Assembly (NCBI GenBank): GCA_905178155.1
Contig: CAJINV010000005.1
Span: 9,150,874 to 9,214,873 of the forward strand
Origin: Amoebophrya sp. A120
Taxonomy: Eukaryota > Sar > Dinophyceae > Syndiniales > Amoebophryaceae
Length of the DNA stretch: 64,000 nucleotides
Reading direction: 5' to 3'
The notes under the pieces were generated by a model. The model was given only the letters and a program-made list of their open reading frames with translations. It did no database searches and was not told the DNA's origin. A program made the position numbers and the translations under genes. The first letter of the stretch is position 1, and the number at the start of each line of letters is the position of its first letter. Positions 11,210 to 22,348 of the stretch are shown here, piece after piece.

Positions 11210-13130
11210 CAGGAAGAACGTGCCGCCTACGGCGCTGCCCTCCTGGCATGGACGCCGGGGCGGGCGCCACATTGCCGCGGCGGCCTGCGCAGATCTGTAG
11301 CCGCGTGGGGCGCAGAAAACGCCGCAACCCGCGCGGCGCAAGTCAGCGCGCCCCGGGCGCCGGGGGCTTGTTGCGCATTCGGGGCGCGCGTTCCCCTTCG
11401 CGACAGCTCCCAGCGTGCGCGGGCCCCAACAACAACGCGGACGAAGCCCGGCCGCCCGAGCGTATGCGGAGCGGAGCCACTTCCAGCCGGGCGACGGGCG
11501 TGAAGCCGCGGCGTATGGCAGAATTTTTGCGAGAACGCGCAGCGCGCCAAGTGTCACGCTGCGGCTTGCAAAATTGGCGCGCGGGGACGCAAACAGAAAC
11601 CCAAGCAGCCAGGGCGCGCCTTACTAAAGCGGGCGGCCGGTCTGGGGCGCGGCGGGCCATTCCACTCCCTAGAGGGCCCCCTGTGTGGATGCGCGGGCCG
11701 ACGCCGGGTTTTGGTGCCCGGGCGGGCATGATATGCCTGCGCAGGTGGGCCGGCCCGGGCTTGTCCGTCTGCCCGGGCGGACCCACGCCGATGCAAGACC
11801 CGGGCCGACGAATGCGAAAACCCCTGGGAGAAGCAGGCGGCAGAAGAGGAGGAAGAGCGAAGGAGACGGGGGCGCGCAGGTGGTGCGCAGCTGCGCCATT
11901 TGCGCGGCGCCCATCGCCCCCGTGCCCGCGCCCTGTACCGCCGCCGCCCTGACCGAAGGGCACGCCGAGGCGGCAGGTGGTGGCCTCTGCGCCCGTGTGC
12001 ATATTGACCGGGAAACTGTGCCGGGGTGCATAGTGCCACCGTCAGCCGTCTGCCCGAAGCCTGGGGCAGCGGTCGCCATTTGCGGCGCGGTTTGCGAGCA
12101 CTCCGGGGAACTGTGGAGCCGGTGGCGCACTGCTTTTTTTTTGACGTTGCTGCGGCACTTACCTTGGGGCTCTCGGCTAGAGAAGCGGGCCGCCGCCGCG
12201 GCGGACCGCCGCGCGGAAGCAACGAAATCGGCCTGCCCAGGTTTGGAAGCCCCCCGGGGGCTTCCGCGCGAGGCGGCGGCCGGCAACGGGGCGGAGCTTG
12301 CGCAAATTCTGCCACACCCGAGCAGACGGCCGCTGGGCACGAACCAGGCGGGCGGGCAGAAGGCAGGGCGGGGGGCGGGTCGTCGACTGCTGCAGATATC
12401 GCCCGCCTGGGGCAGAGTGTGGAACTGAGCACCCGTGCGATGGAACGGGTCCGCGAATTGAAGCAGTTGAATGCGGGGCGCAGCCGTTCGCGGGGCCCGC
12501 CCGGCCCGGGCGGGGCGCGGCGGGGGGCAGGGCGGGGGCCCGCCGCGAGGGAGGCCGCCCGACCTGCTTGCCGCGGGAATGTTGCGGGGCTGGGAATCAA
12601 AGCGGAGGACGGCGATGGGCCAGCCTTGAAAAGCCTGACAGCGAACAGCATGCGGCGCGCGCCCCCAGAGCTAATCGTGGATATCGGTGGGACTCATCGC
12701 GGCCCCGGCTTTTCTGTTTCTCCAGTTCGGCCCCAGCGGGGGGGGCGGCCCTGCACGCAGGGCCGCCCCCCCGCCCGCGGCTAATTTTCTCCCAGCTCGC
12801 ACCGCCGGCCCGCCTTGCCGGCCGTCGCGCCCGGGGCTGCGGCTCCTCCGGAGCTGGTGCGGCTCCAGCCTCGCGCCGTGTGGGGCCCATTGTGTCTCCC
12901 AGCTCTATCAGTGTAGCAACCTGTGGCCGCCAGGCCCCTGCGTGGGTGCTTGGGCCTGCACTTTGGCGCCCCCGCGCCAAATTGTGGCGCAGGTGCGTTC
13001 GAAGCCACCCGCAGCGCTGCACATGCCTCAGGCACAGTACTCGCCGGGGCGCCGGCTTTTGTTTTGTTGCTGTGCGTCGACGCACCTCCACCCAGCTTGC
13101 GCGGCGTGGCGCGTGCAATAAATTGAAGCG
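11210..13130. other. GC-rich intergenic island
   Basis: About 1.9 kb of very high GC with long overlapping frames in all six readings and no recognisable protein; ends about 180 bp before the glycosyltransferase ATG. Confidence 0.75.
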
Positions 13131-13312
13131 CGTTCATCTGGATCTGCTCCTTTTGTGGGTCGGTGACGTAGAATCCTTGACCCCCGTGTTCCCTCTGCCG
13201 GAGTGCGCCATTTCGCACGTCTTTCCAGAGAGTAAAAGGCCATCCTCCATTGAAGCCTCTATGTAAAAAATCCCGACTCCACCGTGCGACAGCAAAAATC
13301 GTTCAAGACAAG

Positions 13313-16300
13313 ATGGCCCCGCCCCGCAACTGTTCGTCCTCGTTCTTCTCCTCTTCTGTCGGGAATTGTCATTCCAAGCACACTGCCTCGTGCTCGTTTC
13401 GTCTTCCGCACAAGTACTACAACCGGTGGAAACGACGCTGGCTTTTCACAGTACGGACGGTCTTTCTCATCTTCTCCTCCTCCTTCCTCACGAAAATAAC
13501 TACTACTCTAGCACAGGAACAAGTGGATCATGCTGCCGAGCAGGGAGTTGACAACAACCTTTCGCCAGCCGAACAAGACGACGATGGCCGCACCCAACCA
13601 CCATCACCGCAAAAGCAGCATTTTTTCCTCTGCGTGTTCATCCCGGTCACCAAAAAATCCAAGAAGGATGTGGAGCTGTCGAAAGTCCAACTGAAAACGT
13701 GGATGACGAGTCACAAACGACACGATGTCCGGGCGTTTTTCATCGGCGAGGTTCTGTCGGAAGAGCACAGAAGTAGAACGATATCGATCATCGGCGACGA
13801 CGAACTACCGTATGACCAGCTCCCGGTCCGGACGTTCAAGATGTGGACGTATTTAGGTTTGGGCGATTGGAAGCTTCTCGCCAGGAAAAACCGGTTTCAA
13901 TTGGAAGAGGACGATATCCCACGAAAAAACTGTTCCACTGTGATGATTTTGCAAGATCTGCATCGCAAGTTCGTTACACGTGACACAGAAAATTTGCCAT
14001 GCGCGCTTCCCTAGGGAAAGCGCTGTTGACTACCTAACCTCTTGCAGGTGTAGCAAGGCAAACACTATGGTGTTTCATTTTCTGCATCACAAGTTCACAG
14101 ACACAGTGAAGCAGTTTTTTCCTGCGATAGACGAGGCGGAAGAACATGCCAGGGTGTTGAAAGAGTACAACAGAACCGGGTATCAGCGGTATAAAAGTAG
14201 AACCTTGTGGTCGAATTTTCATGGGGAGGTATTAGATAGCGGAAATCCCTCCAGTTCCGCCACCGCTACGCAAGGAGGCGATCATACTAGTAGCGCAACA
14301 GCCCCCCCCGTCAATGATCAGCATGCAGCTACGGTGCATTACGGTGGCAGAGTGCGCGGGCGCGAGAAAATCTTCAATGGAAGCAGGACAAAATCTAAAG
14401 CCGGGCCTGCTGGTACGAGTGCAGACGTAGATATGGACCGGGAGGACTCTAGTATTGTCGACGACACATCATCATCAAGGCCTGCTAGTACTACTACTGC
14501 GACCAATCTCTGGAACAGTAGCCCGAATAAAATGAATCCAGGCACTCTTGACGCGGACGAAGATGAAGATGATCACGCCTTTTACTTGGATGACAACAAC
14601 TTAGTTATCCTGAGTAAAAACGTACCCACACCAGAGTCAGGATGGGGATTTTGCAACACAAACCTAGGAGTTTTGTGAGTCACGCATGACAAGTTGCACT
14701 ATGCAGTGTAGTGCAGGTTAGCAAGTGCAGCCGCATTACAGATTCATCTGCTCATCCTGTTCACAGCGTCACAAATTCCAAAACACGACTGGAAATAGCT
14801 CTCATGGGGATGCGCATTACAAGTCTTCCTGTCTTTGCAAATCTGCATTACAACTCTGGTGTGGGGACGTTTTTACTCAGGATATTAGTTGAGCACACGG
14901 CAGTCGACACCGAAAGGTACCTATGCGCTGCAAGAAAAGTATCGCACTCGTAGAAATTGCAGATATGCATTACAACTCTCCGCTCTCAGGTGAATCAGCA
15001 TTACAAATTCCATTTTTCCCATTGGGAATAAAACTTGTAATGCAATTTCCACTACTACGATTATACTTTTGCAATGCATAATACCATCTTTGGTCCCCCG
15101 CGTTTTCTGATCAGGTGACCTGTGATTACTACATGAAAGCGGACCCCGATTCCTACGTCAATGTCCCAGCAGTCGTCGACCGGTTGCAGTGCTTCGCAAG
15201 CGACTTTTCGGAGAAAGATAGTGGGGATGATGAAGCTGTTGTACGATTTGAAGCGCAAAAAGATGAAGCAGCAGCAGCCTCTTCATCCACCGATGCCAAC
15301 AACAACCTCGAGCAGCAGATATCCACCACCTATGACGACGAATCGACCAGAACCAACTACCCAGTGCAAGTTCAAAACAAACAATACTTCGGCGTGGTGC
15401 ACGCAGTTGCGCCCGATGAACACACAGCCCTCTTTTTCGGCCACGGCGGTAGTGGCTACATGATCAACTACAATCTCCTCCACGACAACGTGGCACAGTG
15501 GTCCATTAATTGCCTATCGGAACTGATCAAAACGAGCAACGGGGTGGGGATGGAAGACGTTCTGTTCTCCCGGTGCTTACGCGACGAATCGGACAAGAAA
15601 ATCGGGGTTTTGTCCTACGGACACACTTACACGGAGTTTATTCTCAACTTCCACCAAGCGGAAAGATACATTTTGAACGGGACGAGATTACTGCACGGCG
15701 TGGACTTATTACCCCCGCCTCTATCCAAATGCACGCTCGTCGCCCACCCGATTGAGAAGCCGCAGGATTTGGTTTTAACCCACAAGCGAATAACGGATGA
15801 TTTTTCGAAACAGCAGAAACACCTAATTGACAGCCGGGCGAGTAGATCTTTGGTTCCCCCGCATATCCTGATCGAGGAAAACGACGACAGCTGTTTTCTG
15901 CAGCCGTTTTTGATCTCCAAGCAGGCGGAGGTCCGGATCAGCAAGGGCAGCGAGTCGCAATTCAACTGGAGTAAGCCACAGATGAAGCAGCTGTACGAAT
16001 GCTACTTGAAGGTGAAAAACAACAAGGAAGGGCTAAACTACGCAACCGGGAGTTCTTCCACTTTAGCCTGTGAATGGACAGCGATTGAAAACGAGAAGTA
16101 CTACGGGTTAAAACATGCCCCGTACGCGGACGACAGTTACAAGAACTGCAAACTCGCCTGTTGCGAGTCCTTCAGTTGCGCGATCTTCCTCTTTCGGGAG
16201 CGAGACGGGTGTTGGCTGGGGCACCACGAAATTGTGGAGAAGGGGAAGTTATCAAATGTAAAAATGTCTGGGTCTGGAAACTTGTGATGCAAGTCCGTGA

Positions 16301-16947
16301 GCAATAAAGTGCTCTGTAATGCGCCGCCAAGCATGACAAGTTTTTTCGTGTTCCTGTGCTGCGTATTTCGGATGAGAAACTGCGCTTTTGCATGACAGGC
16401 AAGAGGACCTCTTGGTGGCCACGCAAGACAGAGTGCAGAGTCATGCTAGACTAGCATGACAAATCTCGCAATCTTCCGTTCCAGACATTTTTGCAGGTGA
16501 TAGAAGTCCGTGTTTGAGCCGCAGTGGCGCGGCGGGATGAAGGCGAGGTTGACACGGAGCTTGCCGGTGATGTTAACGAGGAAGTTGAGGAATTTGAGTT
16601 TAGTGGGGAGAGAAGATGGCTCTGGCTCAGATTCATCTGCAGGATCGCGTGCTGAACAAGTGCCAGCCGCTTCTGGATCCACTTCGTTGAGAACCCAGAA
16701 GCAAGTAGATTCAATTCTCGATTTCTACATAGACGACATGAGGTTTAGAAACTATGCAAATATGTTGTTGAAACAGGATGAGCTTTCTTTAAATGACTTT
16801 CACAGGAGGATTTGGAACAGGTTCGAAATGCACATGCAGATGGAGAATGGTGGACTTGGGATGCAAGGACGGGCGCAAATGTACGAGAAAAAATACAATC
16901 TGCAATCAATCGCTTCAGTGAAAGAAGCAATGCGAGCTCGCTTGTGA
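13313..16947 (+). CDS. GT31-type (core-1/Fringe-like) galactosyltransferase with PAN-like C-terminal domain
   Basis: Probable Golgi type II membrane glycosyltransferase adding beta-1,3-linked sugar. Exons: 13313-13914, 14135-14605, 14890-14921, 15086-16249, 16508-16947 (902 aa). A single N-terminal hydrophobic span (WLFTVRTVFLIFSSSFL, near 13440) follows a short basic tail. The nucleotide-sugar motif appears as MKADPDSYVNV (15134-15166), the acceptor-side GGSGYMINYNLL near 15445 and the catalytic-base-type MEDVLFSRCLR near 15550. Near 16070-16230 a cysteine pattern (CEW...CKLACC...CAIF...CWLG) resembles the PAN/apple-like tail seen on alveolate glycosyltransferases. A Ser/Thr-rich insert separates stem and catalytic parts. 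ATG 13313 is the first Met before the membrane span. Four introners, no GT-AG intron. The GT31 assignment is by motif only; donor and acceptor are not known. Confidence 0.8.
13915..14129. mobile_element. Introner family C
   Basis: Inverted repeats of the AAAAAACTGTTTCACTGT type; duplication GACGA exact (13910-13914, 14130-14134). In the glycosyltransferase gene. Confidence 0.92.
14606..14884. mobile_element. Introner family B
   Basis: Duplication TTAGT exact (14601-14605, 14885-14889). Exons join DDNNLV-EHTAVD. Confidence 0.92.
14922..15080. mobile_element. Introner family D
   Basis: Duplications GTACC and ATACC (14917-14921, 15081-15085). A 32-nt exon separates it from the family B element upstream. 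Confidence 0.88.
16250..16502 (-). mobile_element. Introner family A, short subtype, reverse orientation
   Basis: Duplication GAAGT exact (16245-16249, 16503-16507). Joins EKGK to SVFEPQWRGG in the PAN-like tail. Confidence 0.93.
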
Positions 16948-17149
16948 TAAATAATTCTACGTTTGGTTCGCGTGGGCTTGGTACAGCGACCGATAAGTTG
17001 CGCATTTCTCGTTGAGAAAAAAGAGAAGAGTGCTGGAAAGGAGTGCTAGGTGTGAGTGATGGCCAAATGGGTCGAGGCATCTTGTTGAGAGTGAGTGAAA
17101 ATGGCGAGCGTTTCAAGCTTACTGATTATTGGGACTGCATGAGTGCCAC

Positions 17150-17870
17150 TGGTAGAGATAGAGACGCGTGCTGCTTCCGGCACGCGCGGAACAGCGAGCA
17201 CGGGCGGCCAGGAATTTCCTCCGCATATTAAGGGCGGCGCTACCGAAGGGCCTGCATCGGCCGCGGGGGCGCGCGGCGGATGTGCGCGGGCCCTGGGGAG
17301 TAATACTTTTGCGCCCGGAAATGTTTCGGGCACAGCGCGCACGTCAGAAAGCCACGGCACCAGGTTCCACCGCGGCCGCATTCGTCAACGTTCCCTGTGC
17401 GGCGAGCCTCGGGAAAACGGCAGGCCGGGCGTGCCGCGTGTGTCCCGCGGGCGGCGGCTGGGCCGCGTGTGTTTCCTTCTTTTTTCTGCGCGCTGTGCCT
17501 GCGCGCTTTGCTTCGAGCCTCCGGGCGTGCCGCCCTTTGTTCGGTATCCGCGACCGGCCCGCCCCGCTTGCCTGCGTCGCTCGGCCGCCCTGCCGCGCAT
17601 CAAGTGCGCTGCGGCCAAATGTATGCCCCGCCCCCGCCGGGGTCTGCGGGCCTCTTTGTTGGTGGCCCCCCCCGCCTGTGACCGCGGGAAGAGCCCCTGG
17701 CGCTGCCGGTGAATCGGGGGCCGCCGCTTTTTCGGCCGGCCTGGCCCATCGTTTAGCTGTCGTTGAGACTTTTTGCGCGCCCGCAAACGAAGGCGCGTCT
17801 GATAGAAGACGCGAAAGTCGCAGCCATCGCGACTCGGGTACGTATTGCATTGCCCTGGTGTGTTCGTACA
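17150..17870. other. GC-rich intergenic island
   Basis: Same character as the island at 11.2 kb; no gene seen. Confidence 0.7.
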
Positions 17871-18029
17871 ATAAAAGGCACTGAGCGAACTTGTCGCGCA
17901 GCGCGAGTTCTAGCGAGAGGCGGGCAAAGGAGAAGAGAGACTGCGTCAGCCTGTTGGCCTGAAAGAGAGCTCGGCGGCAGTGAGTCAGTGGAGTGTGGTT
18001 ATTTCAAGTAGTTTTCCTTAATGCCGGCG

Positions 18030-19100
18030 GCTTGACAAACATAGACAAACCCCGCCGCGCGGGTGTAGTGTGGCACTTCGGCCGGTGCGCTGCGCGCCCT
18101 AAGCCTTTGACTGCGGGCGGCATGGCGCTCGCGCCGGCGCAGCGCATTGCCGGGCCCGAGACCGCGCGGCCCGTTTGTGGGATTTCTTTGCGCCGCGCCC
18201 CGCCGGCCATGTGAATGCTTTCGCGCGCGGCCATCCCTTGCCCCCAGCGGGCCGGCCGATCGGGCTGCGCACTTTGCCCGCTGCCAGGCAGCGCGGTGGA
18301 AGAAGGCGCCTGCGGACGGCGGGAAGGGCGGGGAGCTGATGGCGGGGCCCGTGGTTTTGCTTTTGTAGCGGAAGGATGGCGGGGCCGTGCGCCGAACGAG
18401 AGCGAGGCGGCCCCCTCCAGTGTGCGAGCAAGTAGCAGCATGGGCTCGAGCCGGCTGCTATTGCAGGACGCGCGTGGGGCCGGCTGCTACTGCGGAGCTC
18501 AACCCCAGAAGGCCCGCCAAACAGTGTTCCTGTCCCGTCCGATATTTACGCCCCCGCGTGCGAATTTAATGGAAACGTGGACGAAACAGCATTTGTAGCG
18601 AGGCAACAACGGTGGCGGGGGCGGCGGTGGGGATGGTGGGCCATACGGGGGCGGTTATGGTCCCGCGCCGCCTGCTTCCTTTTCCTGCATTCTCCTGGCG
18701 GCGCAGGCAGCTGGCGCCGGCGGCGGTGCCTCTGGTGGGGCGGCGCCTAAAGATGTAGCCGCGGCGGGGACGCCGGGGCGCCCGCGGTGTTGGGAATGCG
18801 GTCACCAAGCGCCCCCCCCGGGTGGCCCTTATATTGTTGGCCCGGCGTCGCGAAGCGTGTGCCGTGATGGACCTGCCTGGGCATTTTCCGCCGCGCTGAT
18901 GCGGTTTTGCTCGGTCTCGTGATTATAGCAGCAGACCTGGTGGCAGCAGGCGCGGCCAACTTCGTCGCCGATGCGGTGCCGCGCGTACGTTGTTGCGTCG
19001 CTTCTTTGAATTGAAAGTTATCCGGCGGCGACTTGGCTTCGGCCTGGCGGAGCGCTCGAAAAAGGGCATTGCCTTCGTGTTCGGGATGGAGCGAAGCCAC
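18030..19100. other. GC-rich intergenic island
   Basis: Ends about 180 bp before the coiled-coil gene start; no gene seen. Confidence 0.7.
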
Positions 19101-19279
19101 TGTCTGTGAGCTGGGGTGTTTCCTGTATGCAGGCCTCCGTATGCTTGAGCTCTATTCAGCATTCTCTTCGAGGACACAGTATTTAGCAAATGAAGATTAT
19201 TAGCTTGTTTGATAAAGTCGATTGGTCCGCTTAAGCACTACTAGAACAGACTACAGCACTATCACAAACACACACAAAA

Positions 19280-21897
19280 ATGTTCCAGCCCTTTATTCCC
19301 GCAACCGGCACCAGCAGTAGCAGCTCCAGCACTGCGTCTTTCCCGATCCCAGCTGCCCCTTCCACCTACAGCAGCGATGTGTTCGTCCTGTCTGCAACTA
19401 CAGCCTTCTCCGCAGCTGCCCATGGAGGTTCGGCCCTGTATAGTAACGCAGACATAGCATCAAGCAGGGCCTACAGCACTGCGGAAATTGTACACGACCC
19501 CAAGAAGAGCCATACAACGAACCCTGTCGTTCGGGAAGTGCAAAAAAACAGCTTCCGGGAAATCATCGACGAGCAAAACCCAAATTTCCATTTCGAAGGG
19601 CAGCACCAGACTACCCTCCTCACCCCGGATGAGGAAAAACAACTTTTGGAGGAGGAAATCCAGGAGTTGGAACAGTCCCTCGAGTTCACGAAAAACGAAA
19701 TTTCCCGACTGGAGCAAGGCATCGCGGATTTGAAACAGCAGCACGAAGCGCGGATGAAAAAACTGGTGCAGGAGCAAAGGCGACGGAAACAGAAGCGGCA
19801 GAAAAATCGTGAGGAGTTGAATTTGGATTTCGAGATAAACACCGAGTCGCTGTACAGGAACGATGAGAAGACTGCGTCGTATGGGACGTCGAGTACAAAT
19901 GCGAATTCCGGTACTGGAAACATCGAATATCAAGTGTAAAAGTGTCTGGGTCTGGAAGGATGTAACTTGTGATGCTGCATTGATTTGGATTCCAAGAAAA
20001 TCTGTATTGCACGAGCAGCAAAGGGAATGTAATTTTTGCGACGCAGAGAGGGCATTTGTTATGCGGAACAGGCATCAAGAAGCCCTCAAACAATCGGTGA
20101 TGCTAGGGCATGCATCACTGACATCATGGCTCATGCAAAACGTGCATGACAGGTCTCAGAATCTTGCAGACCCAGACATATTTGCAGTTGATATCGAAAG
20201 TGAAACTGCGACAACGCCAACCGGCGGGGGAACCAGCACAGGAGAGGACACGGCTGAAGACGTACTTTTTTTCAGATTGTGATCTGGTAACCAAATGCGT
20301 GCGCGCGCGATATTGCTTAGCAAACGCAGCGCGAAGGCAGTTGCCGTTACCATATAGGGCAACCGCCGGGAGGCGTGAAGGTCAGGGAAATGGCCAGAAA
20401 TGAAGCGGGAAAAGGGAAAAAAAGCGGACCAGATGGGAAAATGGCCAGGAGGAAAATGGCCATGTCGCAAAAATGGCAGAAACCAAGCGGGAGAAGGTAA
20501 AAAAAGAGCATTTTTGCGGCTTGGCCCACTTAGTATCTGAAAAAAAGACGGAGTATTTTTTGCTTCGCCCGCTGGGCAGCTGCGTTGGAGCAGCAGGTCC
20601 GCGACCTGTCCGGAAGCCTTGGGCCGCTTCGTAATTGGAAAAAGTTGGAAAAAAATGGCAAAAAGTTGCGTCATAACGTGGGTGGAAGCAATCGTCGGAT
20701 TTTGTGCAGATCACGCGGGCCACTTAGAAAATGAAAAAAGATGAGAAATTGCGCAAAAGCGCAATCCCTCCGCAGGCTTCAAAACTGCCAGTCAGATGCG
20801 GGCGGTGAAAGTGTGCAGGTCGCCCGGGCCACTTAGTAAATGGAAAAAGAGAAAAAACTGCGCAAAAGCGCAATCCCTCCGCAGGCTTCAAAACTGCCAG
20901 CCAGATGCGGGCGGCGAAAATGTCCAGGTCGCCCGGGCCACTTGGAAACCAGAAAAAGATGAGAAATTGCGCAAAGGCGCAATACCTCCGCAGGCTTCAA
21001 AACTGCCAGCCAGATGCGGGCGGCGAAAATGTCCGAAGCCCTTCGGCCGCCTAAAAACCTGAAAAAAGAGCGAAAATTAAAAAAAATCGAGAACCCTCGG
21101 CAGGCTTACAAACTGGCCGCCAAGGGCGGTCCGGCGGGCGCGTGGTCGCGCCGTGCCATCGCGATTGGGAAAAAAAAGTCGGACTAGAAGCGGGCGGAGG
21201 CATGTCACAAAATCCCTACTCGCCCGGGGTTGGGAGCACAAATTCGGCACCTCCGCCGCGTCTGAAATGCCCGATTTTTGTGGCCCGGAAGGGTCCGCGG
21301 ATTTTCGGCTTTCCGCAGATACCTTCCTGGCCAGGGGGCCAGTTTGTCATGCAGTGGCTAGAAAGGATGCCCCGCTGCCACATTGCTGGATTTCGCATTC
21401 AATGCGTCTCGCATTGAATAGAAATCCGGAAACCACCGATGACCCAGATGCCTTCCTGGCCAGGGGGCCAGTTTGTCATGCAGGGGGCTTGAAGAAGAAG
21501 GAGTGGGACTTTGCTTGAAAATAAATGGCGCCAAAGCGCGGCCCGCCTTTCGCCGCGCGGCTGGTTAGGCTTTCGCGCTGGTTAGATTTTCGCGCACGCA
21601 TTTGGTTACCAATATCGCCCTCCGGGCGCGACCTTCATACAGATGACCACCCTCTGCGAAAAGGGCAGTGCAGTTTGTCATGCTATTGATCATTACAGAA
21701 GCTGAAATTCGTTCTCAATGTGTTAAAAACCACAGATCGCCGTCGCGGAAGAGCAGAACGGAAAACTGTTGGATTTGCGACGTGGTTGCGTGGACCTGTT
21801 GCAGGCGCTGTCATCAGGCATCAACATCGAGGAAGGTCCGGGGGGGATGCATGCGTTGCTGGAGAAGTATGAATGTTTGGTCGAGGAGATGCGGTGA
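19280..21897 (+). CDS. Coiled-coil protein, function unknown
   Basis: Exons 19280-19927, 20199-20261, 21736-21897 (290 aa). The N-terminus is Ser/Ala/Pro-rich and disordered-looking; a heptad-rich coiled coil with many Glu, Leu, Lys and Gln runs from about 19630 to 19850, ending in a basic QRRRKQKRQKNR stretch. The short last exon, starting IAVAEEQNGKLLDLRRG, is helical and ends EEMR-stop. The last exon is attached through a 1,474-bp GT-AG intron (20262-21735); joining phase is 0 and the total is a whole number of codons. Without that splice the frame would stop at 20282, so this is the main uncertainty. I do not recognise a family; a cytoskeletal or ciliary role would only be a guess. Confidence 0.7.
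19928..20193 (+). mobile_element. Introner family A
   Basis: Duplication TCGAA exact (19923-19927, 20194-20198). Interrupts the coiled-coil gene. Confidence 0.92.
20286..21610. mobile_element. TIR-bounded element inside the intron
   Basis: GGTAACCAAATGCGTGCGCG at 20286-20305 is exactly inverted at 21591-21610. Inside are 3-4 tandem units and a 130-bp-spaced direct repeat (CCTTCCTGGCCAGGGGGCCA at about 21321 and 21452). No coding frame for a transposase and no clear target duplication seen. Confidence 0.5.
20705..21140. repeat. Tandem repeat, about 110-bp unit, 3-4 copies
   Basis: Units share CCTCCGCAGGCTTCAAAACT, CAGATGCGGGCGG and CGGGCCACTT; the last copy is diverged. Confidence 0.85.
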
Positions 21898-22348
21898 GCA
21901 GGAGGTCAAAGACAAAGACTGTATGATGTATGAGCTAGCTGTGAACTGCTCCTCCGCGATAAAATGAACTAGAAGAAGACCGCAAGAGAAGATTCGTGCC
22001 TCCGTCTTTTGTCCGAGGCTGTAGTCTTTGTAGGATGGAAGAATGAAGATCAACAGAAAAATATAGCTCACGATAACAGTTGAAGGAGCCAAGGAAAAAG
22101 CACGGGGGTACAACGTGCCGACGGCTCATTGTGCCGGGTAGTTGTTCCTTTATTTTTCAACCGCACTACGAAGAGTTACAGTTACTCACCAAAAATCACG
22201 AGCGGAGAGCAGAGGTTCCTGCGTTCTTGGTTTATGATGCTTGTGTGTTTCGCTTTTCTACTTTTTCCTCCGGGACCGACGAGTAGAAACAGAATTTCAG
22301 ACAAATGTGACGAACATTTTGTTGCTCATCGCAAGGGCTTTTACCAAG
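21898..22348. other. Intergenic stretch, nothing recognised
   Basis: Spacer between the coiled-coil and two-span membrane protein genes. Confidence 0.55.

Larger units (their letters stand above)
20262..21735 (+). other. Large GT-AG intron of the coiled-coil gene
   Basis: Starts GTACTT and ends ACCACAG; the flanking exons are in phase 0. It contains a 1,325-bp unit bounded by 20-bp inverted repeats and a tandem array. Confidence 0.75.

Noticed and set aside
11137-13266. Many long overlapping frames on both strands in the GC-rich island
   Set aside because: High GC depletes stop codons; no frame has a motif, and all six readings are similarly open. The same holds at 17.2-19.1, 44.1-45.1, 46.5-47.1 and 52.3-53.9 kb.
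20199-20282. Coiled-coil gene ending at the stop at 20280-20282
   Set aside because: A GT-AG intron from 20262 leads to an in-phase, protein-like exon at 21736-21897 with a whole-codon total, which fits better.
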